Made by a program: the position numbers and the translations under genes. Below the pieces are notes generated by a model. It was given only the letters and a program-made list of their open reading frames with translations, was not told where the DNA came from and made no database searches. Source: Oceanobacillus massiliensis str. N'diop (GTDB lineage Bacteria; Bacillota; Bacilli; Bacillales; Amphibacillaceae). From it: DNA of 64,000 nucleotides. This document shows, piece by piece, positions 59,870-64,000 of the stretch (positions are counted from its first letter, which is position 1; each line of letters opens with the position of its first letter). The stretch spans positions 29,071-93,070 of the forward strand of contig NZ_HE610980.1 of the NCBI RefSeq assembly GCF_000285495.1, read 5' to 3'.

Positions 59870-60475
59870 ATGATTGCAATCATTGATTATGGTGCTGGGA
59901 ATATCAAGAGCCTGCAATTTGCACTGGATAAATTAAATAAAGAATCTGTACTAACTACAGACCCTCAGGTTATCAGGGATGCAGCATCTATCATCCTTCC
60001 TGGTGTAGGAGCCTTTAAAGATGCTATGGATGCTATCAATGAAATGGGATTAGCTGAAGTCATCAAGAAGGAAGCTGCATCAGGCAAACCGATTCTTGGC
60101 ATCTGTCTCGGAATGCAATTATTTTATGAAAGAAGTTATGAAGACGGCGACTGGGAAGGTCTTGGTTTACTAAAAGGAAATGTAAGTAAAATCAGGGATA
60201 CGGTAAAAGTCCCCCATATGGGATGGAACACTATCGCCAAACACCAGGAAAGCCGGTTATTGAAAGACTTGCCAGAAGACTTTTATGTTTACTTCGTCCA
60301 TTCCTATGCAGTGGATACGCTTGAGGAAACGTCCTTATTCGGCAGCACACAGTATGGTGGTGTCGTTCCAGCCATCGTTCAGCAAGGGAATGTAACCGGC
60401 ATGCAATTCCACCCAGAAAAAAGTGGGGATGTTGGCATCAAGCTGTTACAAAATTATGAGGAGATGATTTCATGA
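59870..60475 (+). CDS. hisH: Imidazole glycerol phosphate synthase, glutaminase subunit
   Basis: This 201-residue class I glutamine amidotransferase has IIDYGAGNI at the start, nucleophile Cys in LGICLGMQLF (about 80), and the His-Glu pair in GMQFHPEKSGDVG (about 182-185). It supplies ammonia to HisF. The ATG at 59870 follows AAAGGGAG. An 82-base gap after hisB is the largest inside the operon; no terminator is seen there. It overlaps hisA by 4 bases (ATGA). Confidence 0.95.
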   Translation: MIAIIDYGAGNIKSLQFALDKLNKESVLTTDPQVIRDAASIILPGVGAFKDAMDAINEMGLAEVIKKEAASGKPILGICLGMQLFYERSYEDGDWEGLGLLKGNVSKIRDTVKVPHMGWNTIAKHQESRLLKDLPEDFYVYFVHSYAVDTLEETSLFGSTQYGGVVPAIVQQGNVTGMQFHPEKSGDVGIKLLQNYEEMIS

Positions 60476-61194
60476 TTCTTTTTCCAGCAATTGATATCCG
60501 TGGCGGAAAATGTGTACGCCTAACCCAGGGCGACTATAATAAAGAAGTTATCTATGGCGACTCACCTGCCGCCATGGCTTCCGAATGGGAGAAAAAAGGT
60601 GCAGTATATTTACATACCGTGGACCTTGACGGGGCCAAGACCGGGGACTCGCCCAACCGGGAATCCATTAAAGAAATTGCCAGAAGCACAAGCATTCCTG
60701 TTCAAGTTGGCGGCGGAATCCGATCAATCGATTTGATCGACGATTACCTGGCTGCCGGAATTGCCCGTGTCATCCTGGGTACTGCCGCCATCAACAATCA
60801 GGAAATCCTCAAACAGGCCGTACACAAGTACGGATCCAAAATCGCAGTTTCCATTGATGCCCGCAATGGCTATGTCGCTACAGATGGATGGACGGAGACA
60901 AGTACGGTCAGAGCAACCGACCTTGTTAAGGAGTTAGAAGCTATCGGCGTAGAAACAATCGTCTATACAGACATTCTAAAGGATGGTATGCTGCAGGGAC
61001 CTAATTTCGAAGAACTGCAGGCAATTAATGAGGAAACCAGCATCAATGTAATTGCTTCCGGCGGAGTTTCAACGGAAGAAGACATCTCAAGATTAAGATC
61101 GCTGAACATGTACGGAGCTATTATCGGCAAAGCATTATACGATGGTTCATTGAAATTTGAAAAATTAACAGAGGGTGATCAACATGCTGGCTAA
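60472..61194 (+). CDS. hisA: ProFAR isomerase
   Basis: This 240-residue (beta/alpha)8 barrel carries the two half-barrel phosphate motifs: FPAIDIRGGKCVRL with VQVGGGIRS (about 75-83) and YTDILKDGMLQGPN with IASGGVST (about 195-202). The catalytic Asp is in AIDIRGG (about 8) and the second in TDILKDG. Overlaps both neighbours. Confidence 0.96.
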   Translation: MILFPAIDIRGGKCVRLTQGDYNKEVIYGDSPAAMASEWEKKGAVYLHTVDLDGAKTGDSPNRESIKEIARSTSIPVQVGGGIRSIDLIDDYLAAGIARVILGTAAINNQEILKQAVHKYGSKIAVSIDARNGYVATDGWTETSTVRATDLVKELEAIGVETIVYTDILKDGMLQGPNFEELQAINEETSINVIASGGVSTEEDISRLRSLNMYGAIIGKALYDGSLKFEKLTEGDQHAG

Positions 61195-61945
61195 AAGAAT
61201 CGTCCCCTGCCTCGATGTAGACAAAGGCCGTGTAGTGAAAGGAAAAAGATTTCAAAATATCCGTGATGTGGCTGATCCAGTCGAATTAGCCAAGAGATAC
61301 AACAAAGCAGGTGCTGATGAACTCGTATTCTATGACATTACCGCCTCAAATGAAGAACGGAATATATTCCTTGATGTAGTTGAGAATGTCGCAAAAGAGA
61401 TTGCTATCCCTTTCACTGTCGGCGGAGGGATACGAACGGTCGAAGATATTCATAAGGTTTTGCGTTCCGGAGCAGATAAAGTCTCTATCAATAGCGCAGC
61501 TGTCGATAATCCGCAATTGATTACGGACGCTGCACTTAAATTCGGCAGTCAGTGTATCGTCTTATCGATTGACGCAAAAGAAGTAGCCCCAAATAGATGG
61601 AATGTCTTTACTAAAGGCGGACGCCATGACACCGGCATCGATGCAATCGAGTGGGCCAAACGCGGCGAACAGCTAGGTGCGGGTGAGCTTGTGATCAATG
61701 CCATGGATTCAGATGGCGAAAAAGATGGCTATAATCTATCACTCACCAAAAAGATTGCACAAACCGTCAATATCCCAGTAGTTGCAAGTGGCGGAGCAGG
61801 TAATAAAGAGCATTTCAGCACCGTATTAAAAGAAGGGGCTGACGCAGCATTGGCAGCTTCTGTCTTTCACTACGAAGAAATAAATATACCCGATTTAAAA
61901 AACTTTCTTCAAGAAAGTGACATCATTGTCAGGAGGGACAACTAA
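61184..61945 (+). CDS. hisF: Imidazole glycerol phosphate synthase, cyclase subunit
   Basis: This 253-residue (beta/alpha)8 barrel has [18 protein letters not shown] at the start (catalytic Asp about 11), [27 protein letters not shown] (catalytic Asp about 131 region), [12 protein letters not shown] and [11 protein letters not shown] at the end. It closes the imidazole ring with ammonia from HisH. The ATG at 61184 follows GAGGGTGA, inside the end of hisA. Confidence 0.96.
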   Translation: MLAKRIVPCLDVDKGRVVKGKRFQNIRDVADPVELAKRYNKAGADELVFYDITASNEERNIFLDVVENVAKEIAIPFTVGGGIRTVEDIHKVLRSGADKVSINSAAVDNPQLITDAALKFGSQCIVLSIDAKEVAPNRWNVFTKGGRHDTGIDAIEWAKRGEQLGAGELVINAMDSDGEKDGYNLSLTKKIAQTVNIPVVASGGAGNKEHFSTVLKEGADAALAASVFHYEEINIPDLKNFLQESDIIVRRDN

Positions 61946-62586
61946 TGGAGATAAACATCGAACAACTCTCATTTAATGAAAATGGGCTCATCCCTGCCAT
62001 TGTACAGGATGCAAATACAGGAGGCGTATTGACACTAGCCTATATGAACAGAGACTCCTTGCTGAAAACGATTGAAACAAAGGAAACTTGGTTCTTTTCA
62101 AGAAAGCGCCAGGAACTATGGAATAAGGGTGAGACATCCGGAAATAAACAGCAGGTTAAGAAAATAGCCTTTGATTGTGATGCAGACGCTCTATTAGTCC
62201 AGGTCACCCCGATTGGACCGGCATGTCACACTGGAGAAGAAACTTGTTTCCATAATGAACTGTTCACCAATGAAATTCCATCCCATGATATCGTTTACCA
62301 GGTCATTGAAAAAATCAAAAACCGCCGCGAGAATCCAATCGATGGTGCATATACATCTTACCTGTTTGAGAAAGGGATCGATAAAATCCTTAAAAAGGTT
62401 GGAGAAGAGACGACAGAGGTAGTCATTGGCGCTAAAAATAATGATCGAAAAGAAACAACCAGCGAAATTTCTGATCTTACGTATCATACATTGGTTTTAA
62501 TGGAGCTGATGGGTATATCGATAACAGATGTAAAAGCTGAATTACTGAAGAGACATATCAAAAAGGAAGGTCAAAATCGTGAGTAA
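61945..62586 (+). CDS. hisI: Bifunctional PRA-CH / PRA-PH
   Basis: This 213-residue fusion has HisI (1-110) with [20 protein letters not shown] and the metal residues in [11 protein letters not shown] and [12 protein letters not shown], and HisE (115-205) with [16 protein letters not shown] and the acidic [10 protein letters not shown]. It hydrolyses phosphoribosyl-ATP and opens the purine ring. The start overlaps the hisF stop (TAATG), and the end overlaps hisC by 8 bases. Confidence 0.95.
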   Translation: MEINIEQLSFNENGLIPAIVQDANTGGVLTLAYMNRDSLLKTIETKETWFFSRKRQELWNKGETSGNKQQVKKIAFDCDADALLVQVTPIGPACHTGEETCFHNELFTNEIPSHDIVYQVIEKIKNRRENPIDGAYTSYLFEKGIDKILKKVGEETTEVVIGAKNNDRKETTSEISDLTYHTLVLMELMGISITDVKAELLKRHIKKEGQNRE

Positions 62587-63643
62587 ATTTTGGAGTGAGG
62601 CTGCAAGGCGCTGTAAGCCGTATGTTCCTGGAGAACAGATTAATCGGACTGATATCATTAAACTGAATACGAATGAAAATCCGTATCCCCCATCACCTAA
62701 AGTGATACAGGAAATCCAAAGGGAAACGGACAGGAAGCTAAACCTTTATCCCTCCCCTACTGCAGACAAGCTGAGAGAGGATATTGCATCCTTTTATCAA
62801 TTATCCAAAGAAAATATTTTTGTTGGAAACGGGTCTGATGAAATCCTAGCTTTTTCATTCGTGGCATTTTTTGATACAGACAAGAAAATTCGTTATCCGG
62901 CCATTTCCTACAGCTTTTATCCGGTATATGCCGATCTGTTCGGCATTCCGGCAGAAGAGGTTCCGCTGCATGAAGATTTCACGCTTCCCGTAAAAGATTT
63001 TTTCCAAGCAGAGGGCGGTGTCATCTTTCCAAATCCCAATGCGCCGACAAGTGTTTACTTGGGTCTTGATTCAGTAAAAGAAATCCTGGAGAGCAATCCA
63101 GATCAGATTGTGATTGTCGATGAGGCCTATATTGACTTTGCTGAGGCTTCAGCGACCTCTTTAATCAATACCTATGAGAATTTGCTTGTCATTCAGACGA
63201 TGTCCAAGTCGCGCTCTCTCGCCGGCTTGCGGGTTGGATTTGCGATGGGACAGCCAGAATTGATTGAGGGGCTGGTTCGGATAAAAGACTCCTTTAACTC
63301 CTATACACTCGATAGGCTCGCTATAGCTGGTGCCGAAGCCGCTATTAGAGATGTAGATTATTTTAAAGATACAACAAATAAAATTATCATGACAAGGGAA
63401 TGGACTGTCTCTGAAATGAAAAAACGCGGGTATTCCGTACTGCCATCCCAAACGAATTTCATCTTTGCCACACATCCTGACCAGCGTGCTGATCGTTTAT
63501 ATGCTAATTTAAAGGAAAATGGCATCCTTGTCAGGCATTTTAAATCTAAACCGATTGAGAATTATATCCGCATCACGATTGGTACAGATGAGCAAATGCA
63601 GAAGCTTTTACGTACATTGGATAGTCTTACAGCATCATCATGA
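62579..63643 (+). CDS. hisC: Histidinol-phosphate aminotransferase
   Basis: This 354-residue PLP enzyme of fold type I has [12 protein letters not shown] (about 30), [13 protein letters not shown] (about 81), FPNPNAPTS (about 149), [11 protein letters not shown] (about 178), PLP Lys in [15 protein letters not shown] (about 208) and YIRITIGT near the end. NPNAPTS differs in one residue from the common NPNNPTG. GTG start at 62579 with GGAAGG upstream. Last gene of the his operon; terminator follows. Confidence 0.95.
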   Translation: MSKFWSEAARRCKPYVPGEQINRTDIIKLNTNENPYPPSPKVIQEIQRETDRKLNLYPSPTADKLREDIASFYQLSKENIFVGNGSDEILAFSFVAFFDTDKKIRYPAISYSFYPVYADLFGIPAEEVPLHEDFTLPVKDFFQAEGGVIFPNPNAPTSVYLGLDSVKEILESNPDQIVIVDEAYIDFAEASATSLINTYENLLVIQTMSKSRSLAGLRVGFAMGQPELIEGLVRIKDSFNSYTLDRLAIAGAEAAIRDVDYFKDTTNKIIMTREWTVSEMKKRGYSVLPSQTNFIFATHPDQRADRLYANLKENGILVRHFKSKPIENYIRITIGTDEQMQKLLRTLDSLTASS

Positions 63644-63651
63644 TTCCAGTA

Positions 63652-63688
63652 AAAAACATCGCTCCAGATGAAAAGGAGCGATGTTTTT
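63652..63688 (+). terminator. Intrinsic terminator of the his operon
   Basis: AACATCGCTCC pairs with GGAGCGATGTT around a 9-base loop, followed by TTTTC. Confidence 0.88.
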
Positions 63689-63696
63689 CTATTTAG

Positions 63697-64000
63697 GCTG
63701 TTTTCTCAAAGTTTGTTGTTTTTACATAAAATATATAAAATGCAACGTACCTTGATGATGAGCTTATCTCCACTCCGGAAATACACTGCGCTTTCCGCGG
63801 GCTCGCGCTAAGCCTCCTCGCTCGCAAAGTTCGCTCTCTGTGGGGTCTTAGCGTCTTCGCTTTCCCGCAGGACAAGGAAGGCTGCGGCAGCAAGGCATCG
63901 CACGCAGAAATTGCGAATGCAATTTCAAGGAGTCTCCGTGTATTTCCTCCGTTGTGATTTGGCTTTCTGAATCGAATTACTGTTATTCAATTATTAAGCT
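63697..64000. repeat. Interspersed modular repeat, copy C (runs past the window end)
   Basis: 63697-63786 equals the inverted outer part of copy B. Stem arms GGAAATACAC (63777-63786) and GTGTATTTCC (63938-63947) enclose 151 bases. The loop contains the 85-base block seen at 1-85, with an inner stem CGCTAAG/CTTAGCG, plus about 57 extra bases (about 63872-63930) absent from copy A. It continues with the sequence found at 100-165. Confidence 0.88.

Noticed and set aside
63693-63893. 66-codon minus-strand frame in the last repeat copy
   Set aside because: It lies wholly within the interspersed repeat and has no ribosome binding site.

Overview
The window looks like chromosomal DNA of an aerobic, endospore-forming, salt-tolerant member of the Bacillaceae (Oceanobacillus/Virgibacillus-like). 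This is inferred from gene content: CotX/CotV- and CotW-like spore-coat proteins, a CssRS/HtrB secretion-stress module, a hisZ-first histidine operon, a T-box in front of proS, Gram-positive lipoprotein signals, AGGAGG-type ribosome binding sites with frequent TTG/GTG starts, AT-rich intergenic DNA, and an EhuABCD (hydroxy)ectoine importer. I saw no rRNA, tRNA, transposase, phage gene or CRISPR array. LAYOUT. 1-6.4 kb: an interspersed repeat, a thioredoxin, a DUF368 (PopT-type) membrane protein, a PadR regulator with a membrane partner, a CapA-type lipoprotein, a YqcI/YcgG protein and a dimethylargininase-like enzyme. 6.4-11 kb: trehalose operon treP-treA-treR with two TreR operators and a cre-like site; treP carries an N-terminal IIA domain fused before an otherwise standard IIBC. 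11-18.9 kb: a shortened sugar dehydrogenase, typA, cssRS and divergent htrB. A striking array of exactly 20 x 20 bp follows (17731-18130), lying between the convergent htrB and yteA genes. 18.9-21.2 kb: ElaA-type acetyltransferase, ykwC-like dehydrogenase and a cold-shock gene. 21.7-37.7 kb is the most interesting region: twelve sugar genes in mixed orientations, then five small spore-surface genes. The sugar genes include homologues of all five activities of the WbpA-B-E-D-I route from UDP-GlcNAc to UDP-2,3-diacetamido-2,3-dideoxy-mannuronic acid, together with five glycosyltransferases, one of them CgeB-like. No flippase, polymerase, ABC exporter or priming transferase is present. The adjacent genes encode two CotX/CotV-domain proteins, a CotW-like protein and two small Sm-like (DUF2642-like) proteins. 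I infer a spore-crust/exosporium glycan locus that makes an acidic diacetamido sugar and attaches it to spore-surface protein. 37.9-46.7 kb: trhO, an M20 amidohydrolase with an amino-acid-type ABC importer, T-box-regulated ProRS of the archaeal/eukaryotic-like class, nicotinamidase, DUF456 and PlsY-like membrane proteins. 47-54.6 kb: a CwlK-like peptidase, a ring-cleaving dioxygenase, a YtzI-like microprotein, ehuBCDA, murB and a DUF915 hydrolase. 55-63.6 kb: hisJ divergent from a complete hisZGDBHAF(IE)C operon, so every step of histidine synthesis is covered. The histidine block is bracketed by two copies of the modular repeat (54.8-55.1 kb inverted, and 63.7-64.0 kb); a third copy opens the window. 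Each copy contains, or in the first case is truncated in, a 10-bp stem whose loop length differs between copies.
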